NCBI GenBank assembly: GCA_021781455.1
Contig: JAJXWV010000050.1
Span: 22,503-86,502, forward strand
Origin: Acidobacteriota bacterium
GTDB lineage: Bacteria > Acidobacteriota > Thermoanaerobaculia > Gp7-AA8
Length of the DNA stretch: 64,000 nt
Direction: 5' to 3'
This document shows, in pieces, positions 9,170 through 18,518 of the stretch. A program made the position numbers and the translations under genes. Within the stretch, counting starts at the first letter, position 1. Each line of letters begins with the position of its first letter. The notes beneath the pieces are model-generated. The model was not told where the DNA came from and did no database searches. It was given only the letters and a program-made list of their open reading frames with translations.

Positions 9170-9943
9170 ATGATCGCCATAAATCGACCATTCCACTCTC
9201 GAATCGGGCTCATCGTCGCCGTCGCAGCGTGCGTGCTGACGGCAGCGATCGTCGTCGAAGAAGGCGCCGCGCAGTCGGTGGCAGCGGCCGCGAAGAAGCG
9301 TCGCGCCGAATCGACGTCGCAGGCGCGCCCGCAGGAGTTCAGCGGCAAAGTCGTCGAGACCATGGATGGCGGCGGATACACCTACGTCAGGATCCGGACA
9401 GCGAGCGGCGAGACCTGGGCGGCGATTCCTCAGACGCCGGTCCCCGTCGGATCGACGCTCGCCCTGCATCCGCAGCTGACGCTCGAGAAGTTCGAGTCGA
9501 AGGCACTGAAGCGGACGTTCGACCGCATCCTCTTCGCGACAGTGATCACCTCAGCGGATCCCCATCCCTCGGTTAGGGGAACTGCCGACGCCGCTTCCCA
9601 CATGTCGGTCGCGGAGGCGAAAGTCACCCGCGTGGAGAAGGCCAAGAACGGGCGGACGGTGGCTGAGCTCTGGTCCTCGCGGAAGGAACTGCAAGGCTCT
9701 GTCGTCATTGTGCGAGGGAAGGTCGTCAAGTCGACGCAGCAGGTGATGGGCCGCAACTGGATTCATCTGCGCGACGGCTCCGGGTCGCGAGCCGATGGGA
9801 CTGACGACATCACCGTGACGACGTCGGAAGCCATTCCGGCCGGCGGCATCGTCACCGTTCGCGGCACGCTTCGCGTCGAACAGGACTTTGGCAGTGGCTA
9901 CCGTTATGCGGTCCTCGTCGAAGACGCCACGCTGATCCCGTGA
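9170..9943 (+). CDS. Exported NrfJ-like OB-fold protein
   Basis: A 257-residue secreted protein with an N-terminal signal segment (HSRIGLIVAVAACVLTAAIV). Residues 45-130 match the NrfJ-like domain seen beside multihaem cytochromes in metal reducers: FSGKVVETMDGGGYTYVRI, then ETWAAIPQTPVPVGS. A second OB-type domain at about 150-255 contains GSVVIVRGKVVKSTQQVMG, NWIHLRDGSG and GIVTVRGTL, a tRNA_anti-like fold. It opens the cytochrome cluster and presumably helps cytochrome or haem handling in the periplasm; the exact role of the family is unknown. The ATG at 9170 is preferred over an upstream in-frame ATG at 9092 because the signal peptide starts here. Confidence 0.75.
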   Translation: MIAINRPFHSRIGLIVAVAACVLTAAIVVEEGAAQSVAAAAKKRRAESTSQARPQEFSGKVVETMDGGGYTYVRIRTASGETWAAIPQTPVPVGSTLALHPQLTLEKFESKALKRTFDRILFATVITSADPHPSVRGTADAASHMSVAEAKVTRVEKAKNGRTVAELWSSRKELQGSVVIVRGKVVKSTQQVMGRNWIHLRDGSGSRADGTDDITVTTSEAIPAGGIVTVRGTLRVEQDFGSGYRYAVLVEDATLIP

Positions 9944-10180
9944 AGGGCGCAGGTTGCGAAGCACCGCCCAAGGTTGCAACGCTTTGGTCCGACCCGTTTG
10001 TGGCGGTGATCCGAGTGCAACCAGCCGTCAAGCAGGGCCCATCGCACGCTTTTTCGCGATCCACTCGGCACGAACAAAACACACGTGGTGGCCGCAGGGT
10101 GTCCTGGGTGACCGATGTCACGGGTTCGCCTATCCCCTCCCCCCGCATCATGGAGAGGTCCAGACGGAGCGCCCAAAATC

Positions 10181-11914
10181 GTGAACAAAACCAGCCAGAT
10201 CTTCGCCCTTGCGGTGTTTCTCCTCACCACATTGGGGGATGTCTCAGCGAAGGACCATCCCTCGCTCGTCGATCCCGCCACGGCGAAGTGTGCGATCTGT
10301 CACGAGGCCGTGCTGGCGAAGGCGGTCAAACACCCGGCAGCGCTCGATGGTGGTTGCACGAGTTGTCATGAGTTCACGAAGGCGGACGGAAAGACGACGG
10401 TCAAACTGGCTGCCGATGAGCCTCAGCTTTGCGTGACGTGCCACGATGCGATGGGCAAAGCGGCAGCCGGAACTCTGGCGGCCCCGCATGCTCCGGTCAC
10501 CAGCGCCTGCACGAGCTGCCATGACCCGCACTCGGCCGACAAGCCACATGTATTAAAGGATGCTCCACCGGCGCTCTGCCTCACCTGCCATGAAGCGCTC
10601 GCCCTCGACAAGAGCCATAAGCGGTCGGTGAGCAATTCGCAGTGCCTCGACTGCCATGCTCCCCACGGCTCCGAGAACAAGGGGATGCTCACCGCGGCGA
10701 AGCAGCATCCGCCGTTCGCCGAACGGAGCTGCGACTCCTGCCATCGGCAGGGAACGATCGCACGTGCCAAGCCGAAGAACAATGTCTGCTTCGCCTGCCA
10801 CGACGAGAAAACCTTTCAGGCAAAGTTCGTCCACTCCGCGGTCAAGCGGGGACAGTGCACCGGTTGTCATGACCCGCACCTGTCCGACCGGCCCAAGTTC
10901 GTCCGCGCGGCCGGGCCCGCGCTCTGCACCGGATGTCACGCCGAGATCAAGACGAAGATCAGTCTGGCGAACGGCCATCCTCCTGCGAGAGATGACTGCA
11001 CCACCTGCCATGATCCGCACAAGAGCGCGAATCCCAACCAACTGATCGACGTCGTCCCCGCGCTCTGCCTCACCTGCCATGACGCGACTGACAAGAAGCT
11101 GCTCGGGAAGCATCTCGACGCCGACCTGAGCAAAGCAGACTGCGTGTCCTGCCATGATCCGCACGGATCGGCGGAAAAGTCGCTGCTGGTCTCCGGCTCG
11201 ATCCATCCACCCTTTGCCGAGCGAGCCTGCAACTCGTGCCACAAAGATCAATCAGCGGCGAAGTTCGTCGGTGCGACGAAGACGCAGGTATGCGTTGCCT
11301 GCCACAGCGATGTCGAAGAGACCGCGGCGAAGGCGAAGGTGCATCACCCTGCGCTCGACGCAGCCGAATGCACCGACTGTCACACGCCGCACGCTTCACA
11401 GCAGGACCGGCTGATCAAGTTCCCAGCCGGCGGCGAATGCACAGGCTGTCACGCCGACAAGGTCCCGGAGGCAGGGGAGTTCGCGCACGGAGCCATTCCG
11501 TTCCTCGGCTGCCGCGCGTGTCACGAGCCGCACGGCGGCGAGCGGCCGAACCTCCTCCGCGCCGAGGGCGACAAGCTCTGCCTCGGTTGCCACGAAGAGA
11601 GTACGCGGAAGACGGACGACAAGAAGAACGTCGTCCTCCTCGACCATTTCAGGCTGACGGGCGACAAGGCAGCCGAGGCGCTGCGGATGTCGGCGGTGAA
11701 AGTCGCCGGCGATCACGTCGTCGACCATCCTCTGACCGGCCACCGCGCAACCGGAAAACCGACCGAGGCTGAGCTGAAGCAGGTCAGCACGACCTTCACC
11801 GGCGAGCTCGGATGCCTCTCCTGCCACGATCCGCACAAAGGGCGCTCGAAAAATCACTTCAAGGGCAACGCGGTCGCCGCTGCCGATCTCTGCCTCCAAT
11901 GCCACAAGAAATGA
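10181..11914 (+). CDS. 21-haem periplasmic c-type cytochrome
   Basis: A 577-residue exported protein (GTG start, signal VNKTSQIFALAVFLLTTLG) containing 21 CXXCH haem sites by my count, mostly of the doubled-CXXCH type with CHDPH, CHAPH or CHEPH, in which the second His can ligate a neighbouring haem. Two long stretches resemble each other: HPPFAERSCDSCHR and, later, HPPFAERACNSCHK, each followed by a CFACH/CVACH site, so the protein grew by internal duplication. No membrane anchor is seen after the signal. It probably carries electrons across the periplasm towards the outer-membrane components encoded downstream. Its stop overlaps the next gene by four bases. Confidence 0.9.
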   Translation: MNKTSQIFALAVFLLTTLGDVSAKDHPSLVDPATAKCAICHEAVLAKAVKHPAALDGGCTSCHEFTKADGKTTVKLAADEPQLCVTCHDAMGKAAAGTLAAPHAPVTSACTSCHDPHSADKPHVLKDAPPALCLTCHEALALDKSHKRSVSNSQCLDCHAPHGSENKGMLTAAKQHPPFAERSCDSCHRQGTIARAKPKNNVCFACHDEKTFQAKFVHSAVKRGQCTGCHDPHLSDRPKFVRAAGPALCTGCHAEIKTKISLANGHPPARDDCTTCHDPHKSANPNQLIDVVPALCLTCHDATDKKLLGKHLDADLSKADCVSCHDPHGSAEKSLLVSGSIHPPFAERACNSCHKDQSAAKFVGATKTQVCVACHSDVEETAAKAKVHHPALDAAECTDCHTPHASQQDRLIKFPAGGECTGCHADKVPEAGEFAHGAIPFLGCRACHEPHGGERPNLLRAEGDKLCLGCHEESTRKTDDKKNVVLLDHFRLTGDKAAEALRMSAVKVAGDHVVDHPLTGHRATGKPTEAELKQVSTTFTGELGCLSCHDPHKGRSKNHFKGNAVAAADLCLQCHKK

Positions 11915-12975
11915 CGCCCATGAACCGCTCAACGAAGATCCTTTTCGTCGCTGCAGTCGCACTCGCGCTTGTCGTACCAGCCGGAGAGTTGTCGGCTCAA
12001 AAACCTGCTGCCAACGCTGCCGATTCCTACGCTAAGTACGTCTGGCCGGCACCGCCCGACAAGCCACGGATCCGACTGACGGCGATCCTGAAGGGCCGGC
12101 CCGACGTCGAGGCCGTCTCGAATTTTTCGCGCCTGCTGCTGGGTGCCTCGCCTCAGGGACAGTACGACTGGCTCCAGAGGCCCTTTGCCGTGAAGTTCGA
12201 CCGGAAGGGGCGGCTGCTCGTCACGGACACGGCTCTCGGGGCGCTGATCCGCTTCGACCGCAAGGGGCGGAAGATGGACGTCTTCGGGACGAACGGGGCG
12301 ATGCGTTTGAAGGCGCCGCTCGGCCTGACAATCGGACCCGATGACACGATTTACGTCGCGGACGCGGGCTTGCAGAAGGTCGTGGCGTTCGATGCCGATG
12401 GCAACGTGAAAACGGCGTTCGGGCGCCAGGGCGATCTCACGAATCCGACGGGCGTGGCGATCTCCCCGGACGGAGCGACGCTGTACGTTGCCGACTCCAA
12501 GGCACAGCGCATCGCGATCTTCGATGTGAAATCCGCCGCTCTCGTGAAGACCTTCGGCCAGCGCGGAGAAAAGGAAGGGGAGTTCAACTTCCCGACGTCG
12601 GTGACGTTCAGCCGGCAAGGTGAGCTGCTCGTCGTCGACCAGATCAATGCGCGGATCGAGGTGTTCTCAGCAACCGGGGAATACCTCGATACGTTCGGGC
12701 AAACGGGGGTTGGTTTCGGCAACTTCGTCCGTCCGAAGGATGTCGCGCTCGACGACGACGGGCTGATCTACGTGACCGACGCGGCATTCGGCAACGTCCA
12801 GATCTTCACGCAGGACCTGACGCTGCTGACCTTCGTCGGCGAGAACGGCACGGGACCGGGGCAGTTTCAGATCGCTTCGGGCGTCGCAACGCACGGCGAT
12901 GAATTCGCCGTCGTCGATCAGCTCGGCAAACGAGTCCAGGTATTCCGTTTCATCGTTCCCAGGGGCGAGCGGTGA
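11911..12975 (+). CDS. Secreted six-bladed NHL-repeat protein
   Basis: A 354-residue protein with a signal peptide (NRSTKILFVAAVALALVVP, then GELSAQ). The mature part is a run of NHL repeats forming a beta-propeller; typical blades read PFAVKFDRKGRLLVTDT, LGLTIGPDDTIYVADAG, PTGVAISPDGATLYVADS and PTSVTFSRQGELLVVDQ. There are no haem motifs. NHL proteins are common neighbours of multihaem cytochromes in Geobacter-type electron-transfer clusters, probably as scaffolds or assembly factors; that role is inferred. The start overlaps the 21-haem cytochrome stop (ATGA); a second ATG lies at 11920. Confidence 0.88.
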   Translation: MTPMNRSTKILFVAAVALALVVPAGELSAQKPAANAADSYAKYVWPAPPDKPRIRLTAILKGRPDVEAVSNFSRLLLGASPQGQYDWLQRPFAVKFDRKGRLLVTDTALGALIRFDRKGRKMDVFGTNGAMRLKAPLGLTIGPDDTIYVADAGLQKVVAFDADGNVKTAFGRQGDLTNPTGVAISPDGATLYVADSKAQRIAIFDVKSAALVKTFGQRGEKEGEFNFPTSVTFSRQGELLVVDQINARIEVFSATGEYLDTFGQTGVGFGNFVRPKDVALDDDGLIYVTDAAFGNVQIFTQDLTLLTFVGENGTGPGQFQIASGVATHGDEFAVVDQLGKRVQVFRFIVPRGER

Positions 12976-13190
12976 TGAGCATCGAAAAACGAGAAAGGAG
13001 GGGTGCACACGAACCACAGACGAAGAGGAAGGCGGGAAGGGGAAGGCGAGCCGCGGCACCGAACGCGTTCAGGAGCCTTGGCGGTACTGACGCTTCACGC
13101 GTGCAAGCCAGCTCACCTTCCCACCGTCCGAACGGGTTGTCAGCCCACTTTATTCACCAGCCGCAAATGAACAAGCCAATTGGAGGGCAA

Positions 13191-13886
13191 ATGAAGAAGT
13201 TACTCGTTCTTACAGTGATGATGATGATGCTGCTGACGACGGCCGCTTTCGGCCTGAGCGTCGTCGGCTCCAAGCACGATCTCCGGATCACCGGCGGCGG
13301 GACGCCGACGGCGGGTATCAGCGAGGTCTGCGTCGTCTGCCATACGCCTCACCAGGCCAGCACCTCGGCCGGGCAGACGCCTCTTTGGAACAAGGGTCTT
13401 TCGGGGCAGGCAACGTATAGCGTGTACAGCAGTCCGACGCTGAACGCCGTGCCGACTGAGCTCGGCGGTGCGACGCTTGGCACAGCGCAGGTCTCGAATC
13501 TCTGCCTCTCGTGCCACGACGGCACCGTGTCGGTTCTCAGCATGGCGAATCTGCCGAACAGCGGAGGCACCAACACCGCGACGACGGTCGCCGGCCACAT
13601 TCTTGCTTCGGGCCAGATCGATCCCGCCAGCACCGCGAACATCGGCACATCTCTCACCAACGACCACCCGATCAACTTCACCTATGACGCGACCCTTGCC
13701 TCAGCAGATGGAGGCCTAGTGACTCCGGCCTCCGCGGCGTACGTCGATGCGGGGAAAAAGGTTCCCCTGTTCACTGGGACGGTGCAGTGTGCCTCCTGCC
13801 ATGACGTTCACGACAACGTGAACCCGCCGTTCCTAGTCATGGCCAACACGGCCAGCGCTCTCTGCACAACCTGCCACGTGAAGTAA
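13191..13886 (+). CDS. OmcE-like tetrahaem cytochrome, copy 1
   Basis: A 231-residue exported protein with four CXXCH sites at residues 47-51 (CVVCH), 105-109 (CLSCH), 200-204 (CASCH) and 225-229 (CTTCH). Four further histidines stand where distal ligands sit in OmcE-type filament cytochromes: His29 (SKHDL), His54 (CHTPH), His159 (NDHPI) and His207 (CHDVH). Length, haem number and motif order agree with OmcE of Geobacter, which polymerises into extracellular nanowires. The ATG at 13191 has a TGGAGGG Shine-Dalgarno and begins the signal peptide MKKLLVLTVM; upstream in-frame codons are not protein-like. Filament formation is an inference from family resemblance. Confidence 0.85.
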   Translation: MKKLLVLTVMMMMLLTTAAFGLSVVGSKHDLRITGGGTPTAGISEVCVVCHTPHQASTSAGQTPLWNKGLSGQATYSVYSSPTLNAVPTELGGATLGTAQVSNLCLSCHDGTVSVLSMANLPNSGGTNTATTVAGHILASGQIDPASTANIGTSLTNDHPINFTYDATLASADGGLVTPASAAYVDAGKKVPLFTGTVQCASCHDVHDNVNPPFLVMANTASALCTTCHVK

Positions 13887-13979
13887 GCCTCACGACGCGG
13901 CGGGAGTCTCGTGCTCCCGCCGCGGTCATCCGGGTGGCTCGCGCTGCGCGCGGGCCAGCCGCATGACGAGGTCGTCAGA

Positions 13980-15746
13980 ATGATGTCCCGGATCGCCGCC
14001 GTTTTGCTCCTGATGAGCTGCGCGCCCATTGCACTTGCTCAGCAGTACGGGCAATGGTCATGGGAGGGAAGCGTCGCGGCAACCCAGCGGAAGTACACGG
14101 AGGCGACCAGGACCGCGCGCCAGACGATCGCCGACCAGCGCGACATCAATCTGTCCCTGGCGATTCACGGGTTTCTCCTGCACCCTGCTCTCGGCAGTTT
14201 TCGCCTTGGCGTCGACTCGACGGCGAGTCGTGACGCGAGTGGACTCGGCTTGAAAACGAACCGGCTGGGCTACCGCGGCGACGTGAACATCCTTCCGCAG
14301 AGCCTCTTCCCCGTTCGCCTTTACGCGGCACGGCAGCACTATGCCTACGCGATGAACATCGACGACCCTTACCTCCTATACTCGGCTCCCGATTCTTCAT
14401 CGAGCCATGGCGGGGCATTGCGTGTTCGCGGCGGGCCTCTGAGCGGCCTCATCGCCGCTTCCGACCGGACGACGATCTCCTTCCTCGGGGGACAGCAATC
14501 GCAGACGATCGCCGGCGATCACCTCGACTGGTCCCGCGCCTCCAGCGCACTCCAGCAGCACTACCGGCTCGAGAGGCAGAACCGCGACTACGGCGCCGGC
14601 GCGCGCCTCAATGACTTGATGCTCAATGCCGACGAGCACGCATCCTTCCCACGATGGCGGTGGGATATGACCGCGGTGGCGCTGCAGCGGTCGTTCGGAC
14701 CGGCCCAGGGCTCGCGGACGGATCTGGTGCGCATCCAGAATCATCTGGCCTCCGTGCCGCGCAACGGTCACGTCTGGGATTTGTCACTCGAATCGGGCTA
14801 CAGCGGAAGCGATCGCGATGGTGTGGTGCAGACGCATGACCTCACCGGCCGTTACCTTCACGATCCCGTCGCGGGATGGCAGATCGTCCCGTTCGCCGGG
14901 TACGGGGTTCAGCTCTCCGACGGTACGACCGTGACGACTCCGCGGGTGGGGCTGAGCGCGAACTGGTCGGCCACTCGTCGCGGCGTCGACCTGTCGGCCA
15001 ACTCCGCGGCGAGTGGGATGCTGCTGCAGTCGATCGGCAAGGAAGCCTCGATCAACCAGACGCAGATTTCGTGGTCTCTCGGAGGCTCTGCCGCGCAGGG
15101 GTCGCTGGAGTCGCTGCGGAAAGATTTGCTGGTGTCGGTTTCCCGGAATCAGCTTCGCTCCGCCGGAGAGACGTTCTCGCAGGTCCCCGTGCTCGGATTC
15201 GGGCTGGCGGGGGCCGGTACCGAGGATGTGCAGCAGGCACGGCTCACCGTCCAGCGCCGGTTGCAAGACTCGCTTCTCTTGACGGCCTACTCCGACGCGT
15301 CGTCGCGGCGGTCTTCGCTGTCGATCGCGTCGACTGGGTACACCGCGACCAGCCTGACGAATACCGTGCAGCTCACAGCACGGAACATCGGCATCCTTCT
15401 GAACGAAGGAAGCGCGATGGTTCGCAGCACAACGACTCAGCGGATCCGTTTTCTCAGCGGCTCCGCGGCCTGGCGTCCGCTGCCCCTGGTCTCGATGAAT
15501 GTTCTCTATCGCAAAGACCGGCGGCAGACGATGTACGAGCCCGATCTCGACGGGCAACGGCTCGAGGTTGGGGCGACGATTCGGATCGGGGCGTTTTACC
15601 TCACCCCCCGGATCTTCCGGGTGCGCGAGCGCCTGAGAAGCGGCGACGAGCGCGCCAGCAACGGTTTCACGATGAGCATCACGCGTCAGTTCGGCGGCTG
15701 GCTGCCGGTCGTCAGCGGGTATCAGCGCCGGGGAGTCGTGAAATGA
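13980..15746 (+). CDS. Outer-membrane beta-barrel protein, putative porin of conduit
   Basis: A 588-residue protein with a signal peptide (MMSRIAAVLLLMSCAPIALA). The mature chain is low in Cys, lacks haem sites, and shows alternating hydrophobic/polar strands ending with aromatic-rich segments, such as FRLGVDSTASRD, WRWDMTAVALQRSF, WDLSLESGYSGS and FTMSITRQFGGWLPVVSGY. This is the look of an outer-membrane barrel of 20 or more strands, like the porins that sheathe cytochromes in porin-cytochrome conduits. It sits among cytochromes and starts an unbroken run of overlapping genes. I cannot place it in a named family; the strand count is an estimate. Confidence 0.65.
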   Translation: MMSRIAAVLLLMSCAPIALAQQYGQWSWEGSVAATQRKYTEATRTARQTIADQRDINLSLAIHGFLLHPALGSFRLGVDSTASRDASGLGLKTNRLGYRGDVNILPQSLFPVRLYAARQHYAYAMNIDDPYLLYSAPDSSSSHGGALRVRGGPLSGLIAASDRTTISFLGGQQSQTIAGDHLDWSRASSALQQHYRLERQNRDYGAGARLNDLMLNADEHASFPRWRWDMTAVALQRSFGPAQGSRTDLVRIQNHLASVPRNGHVWDLSLESGYSGSDRDGVVQTHDLTGRYLHDPVAGWQIVPFAGYGVQLSDGTTVTTPRVGLSANWSATRRGVDLSANSAASGMLLQSIGKEASINQTQISWSLGGSAAQGSLESLRKDLLVSVSRNQLRSAGETFSQVPVLGFGLAGAGTEDVQQARLTVQRRLQDSLLLTAYSDASSRRSSLSIASTGYTATSLTNTVQLTARNIGILLNEGSAMVRSTTTQRIRFLSGSAAWRPLPLVSMNVLYRKDRRQTMYEPDLDGQRLEVGATIRIGAFYLTPRIFRVRERLRSGDERASNGFTMSITRQFGGWLPVVSGYQRRGVVK

Positions 15747-16717
15747 AGCGACGCCGCTGTCTCGCGATCGCGGTGATCTGGGCCGCGACGCTGGGGCCGG
15801 CGGGCCTTGCCGCCGCGGAGCGGCCGGGGTGGACGGCGCGCGGGGCGCGCATCGAGCTGGAGAGAGTGATCTCGACCAGGCACGATCTCGCCACGCGGCG
15901 AGACGCCGTGATCGCGTGGCTCATGGGAAAAGAAGACGAGCCACTGTTCCGGAGGCCATACGGCGTTGCCTGGGACGGTTCCGATCTCCTGGTTGCCGAC
16001 CCCGCCGCACATCGGGTTACGCGCGTTGCGGGAACGACGATCCGCAGCTCGCGGGAAGGAGCCGTGGAGGATCCGGTGGGCGTCGCCGTGTGCAACGCCG
16101 GTATTTTCGTGACGGATGCGCGAGCGGGTGCAGTCGCGGTGCTGAACCACAATCTCCAGCGCACGCGATGGCTGGCGTCGAATCTATCGCGCCCGACCGG
16201 GATCGCGTGCAGCGGCGACGACATTTTCGTCGTCGAGACGGCGGCGCATCGGGTGCTCGTGATGGACAGCCGGGGCGCGGTGAAACGGATCATCGGGGGG
16301 CGCGGAGAAGGAGCGGGCGAGTTCAATTACCCGACTTCGATCGCCGTTGCAGGCCAGTTCCTCTTCGTGGGTGACACGTTGAACTTCCGCGTGCAGCGGA
16401 TTGATCTCCTCACGGGAGCGCAGGTGATTGCGTTCGGCACTAACGGTGATGCCGCGGGAAACATGCCGCGGATCAAAGGCATCGCTGTCGACGCGCAGCA
16501 CCACATCTGGATCACGGACGCGCATCTCGATCAGATCGCGATCTACACGGCGGAGGGCGAGTTCCTCGTGGCGATCGGGCGAACCGGCTTCGCGCCGGGC
16601 GAGTTGTCGTTCCCGGCCGGCATCGCGTTCGCGGAGGACGGGCGGATTGCCGTTGCCGATTCGTTGAACGGCCGCGTCCAGATATTCCGCCTTCTCGGCG
16701 CGGGAGGCATGGAGTGA
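15743..16717 (+). CDS. Secreted NHL-repeat propeller, second copy
   Basis: A 324-residue exported protein (signal MKRRRCLAIAVIWAATLG) made of NHL repeats: RPYGVAWDGSDLLVADP, DPVGVAVCNAGIFVTDA, RPTGIACSGDDIFVVET, YPTSIAVAGQFLFVGDT and FPAGIAFAEDGRIAVADS. It is the counterpart of the NHL protein at 11911-12975, and like it is directly followed by an OmcE-like cytochrome gene. Start and stop overlap both neighbours by four bases, so it is translated with the barrel and the cytochrome. A scaffold or assembly role at the cell surface is inferred from this pairing. Confidence 0.85.
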   Translation: MKRRRCLAIAVIWAATLGPAGLAAAERPGWTARGARIELERVISTRHDLATRRDAVIAWLMGKEDEPLFRRPYGVAWDGSDLLVADPAAHRVTRVAGTTIRSSREGAVEDPVGVAVCNAGIFVTDARAGAVAVLNHNLQRTRWLASNLSRPTGIACSGDDIFVVETAAHRVLVMDSRGAVKRIIGGRGEGAGEFNYPTSIAVAGQFLFVGDTLNFRVQRIDLLTGAQVIAFGTNGDAAGNMPRIKGIAVDAQHHIWITDAHLDQIAIYTAEGEFLVAIGRTGFAPGELSFPAGIAFAEDGRIAVADSLNGRVQIFRLLGAGGME

Positions 16718-17382
16718 AAGCGCCCGCCATTCTTCTGATTGCACTGCCGTTGCTCGCCACGTCCGCTGCAGCGCAGCAGGGGAACGTTCGCGCGACGATG
16801 CACAATCTTTCGGTCAGCGGGACAGGACAGATCAAGTCGTCGACCGAGACTGAGGTCTGCAAGTTCTGTCACATCCCGCACAGCGCAATCGTGCCGCAGC
16901 CGCTCTGGGGTCACGCCCTGTCGAGCGTGAAGCAGTACCAGGTACCGCAGGTGCGATCGAAAGGGACACGGATCCTGGCGCCACAACCCGATGGCAGCTC
17001 GCGGCTTTGCCTTTCGTGCCACGACGGGACCGTCGCCCTCGCGGATGTCGGCCGTTCCCCGAGGAAGCCCTCGATGTCGGGGCCGACCCATCTCGCTCCC
17101 ACTCAGCAAGGATTCATCGGCATCGACCTGTCCGGCAGCCACCCCGTGTCGATCCGGATGCCCGACGGCAGCGACCAGCAGAGCGCGGACGACATGGGAC
17201 TCAAGTCACTCGCGGTGGTCCAGGCCGATCGGCAGGTCCGGCTCGACGAGAGCGGAAAAATTCAGTGCACGACCTGCCACGATCCGCATTCGGACCAGTA
17301 CTACCAGCCCGGCCGAGCTGCGCATTTTGCGGTGAAGCCGTCGACAACGGAGATCTGCGTCACATGTCACGAAGTCCGCTGA
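16714..17382 (+). CDS. OmcE-like tetrahaem cytochrome, copy 2
   Basis: A 222-residue exported protein (GTG start overlapping the previous stop; signal MKAPAILLIALPLLATSAAA). Four CXXCH sites: CKFCH (49-53), CLSCH (99-103), CTTCH and CVTCH near the C-terminus. The extra histidines of copy 1 are kept in order: His30 (MHNLS), His56 (CHIPH), one in GSHPV and one in CHDPH. Sequence between the sites is diverged, so this is a paralogue and not a recent duplicate. It may form a second filament type or a capping or connecting subunit. The end overlaps the next cytochrome gene by 19 bases. Confidence 0.82.
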   Translation: MKAPAILLIALPLLATSAAAQQGNVRATMHNLSVSGTGQIKSSTETEVCKFCHIPHSAIVPQPLWGHALSSVKQYQVPQVRSKGTRILAPQPDGSSRLCLSCHDGTVALADVGRSPRKPSMSGPTHLAPTQQGFIGIDLSGSHPVSIRMPDGSDQQSADDMGLKSLAVVQADRQVRLDESGKIQCTTCHDPHSDQYYQPGRAAHFAVKPSTTEICVTCHEVR

Positions 17383-18518
17383 TCAGACTGATCGCTCTCG
17401 GCGGAATCGTCGCCGCGGCGAGTCTCACAGCCGGTACGAAGCTGAATCCGCACCTCGACGAGACCATGGTTCGGCGTGGCTGCCCGGCGTGTCACACCGG
17501 CCACGGCGTCTCGCAGTCTCCCATGCTCTCCAAAGCGCAAAAAGAGACCTGTCTGGCCTGCCACAATGATTCTTTCGGAGTCGATCAGCAGGTGGCCGCC
17601 TCCGCGCTTGCCGCCGACGCGCGGCCGCCGTTGCTCGGGTCGACCTTGTCGAAGATCTCAGTCCACCCGCTCAGCGCGGAGGCGAATTCGAGTGATCAGA
17701 ATGCAGTCGTGTGCACATCGTGCCATTCGCCGCATCGAAGCATGCCGGCAGGACGCGGTGTGGCCGGCGCGAAGAACCGATCGCCGAAGGACCCTGCGAG
17801 TTTCGAGTACCAATTGTGCGAGAGCTGCCACGGTGGCGTCCCCGGATCTCCGAACCGGACGGATGTCGCGCGGCTTGTCGACTCCACGAACCGCTCCTAT
17901 CACCCGCTCGAGGCCCCCGCAACAGAGCGCTCGCCGTCTGTGGCATCGAGCCTCTCCGGTCGCGAGATCAATTGTGTCGACTGCCATGGCAACGACGACG
18001 CGGGCGGCCCCCGCGGTCCGCACGGCTCGAACGTCGCTCCATTGCTGCGGAACAACTACCGCGTCACCGATGGCGCGGCCGAGTCGCAGAGCGCCTTCGC
18101 CCTCTGCTACAAATGCCATGATCGGACTACACTCCTCGACAAGTCGGCATTCCCGGAGCATCGCGAGCACATCGTCGACGAGAAGACGTCGTGCGCGACC
18201 TGCCATGACGCACATGGTTCGGTCAACAACCGATCGCTGATCGGGTTTGGAGATCCGTCGCGACCGAGTCCGGTCTTGCCGTCGTCGAGCACGGGGCGGC
18301 TGGCATTCGTCTCCAGCGGACCGGGAAGCGGTGCCTGCTACCTGAATTGTCACGGCGTCGAGCACGGCCCGGCGAATTACGGGGCCGCGAAAATCCAGCA
18401 AACCATCCGGTCGGCGGTCCCGCTGGCTCCCGCTGACCTGCTTCCCCCACGCGGCCGGCCGGTCCACGGGCCGGGCCCGATCGATCCCCGGCGGCCGCGG
18501 CAGATCGACTTCCCATGA
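17364..18518 (+). CDS. Octahaem c-type cytochrome with one CX3CH site
   Basis: A 384-residue exported protein (signal LIRLIALGGIVAAASLTAG). Seven CXXCH sites (CPACH, CLACH, CTSCH, CESCH, CVDCH, CYKCH, CATCH) plus one expanded site CYLNCH encoded at 18336-18353. CX3CH sites bind haem in some multihaem cytochromes, so eight haems are predicted. The C-terminal 60 residues after the last site are Pro/Arg rich (LLPPRGRPVHGPGPIDPRRP). It follows the tetrahaem gene with a 19-base overlap, so it is co-translated with the barrel and NHL genes. A location in the periplasm or as the barrel plug is inferred. Confidence 0.82.
   Translation: MSRSPLIRLIALGGIVAAASLTAGTKLNPHLDETMVRRGCPACHTGHGVSQSPMLSKAQKETCLACHNDSFGVDQQVAASALAADARPPLLGSTLSKISVHPLSAEANSSDQNAVVCTSCHSPHRSMPAGRGVAGAKNRSPKDPASFEYQLCESCHGGVPGSPNRTDVARLVDSTNRSYHPLEAPATERSPSVASSLSGREINCVDCHGNDDAGGPRGPHGSNVAPLLRNNYRVTDGAAESQSAFALCYKCHDRTTLLDKSAFPEHREHIVDEKTSCATCHDAHGSVNNRSLIGFGDPSRPSPVLPSSSTGRLAFVSSGPGSGACYLNCHGVEHGPANYGAAKIQQTIRSAVPLAPADLLPPRGRPVHGPGPIDPRRPRQIDFP

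Noticed and set aside
14876..15742. Upstream extension of the second NHL gene frame within the barrel gene
   Set aside because: The barrel gene on the same DNA has a signal peptide and strand pattern; the NHL signal peptide begins at 15743.
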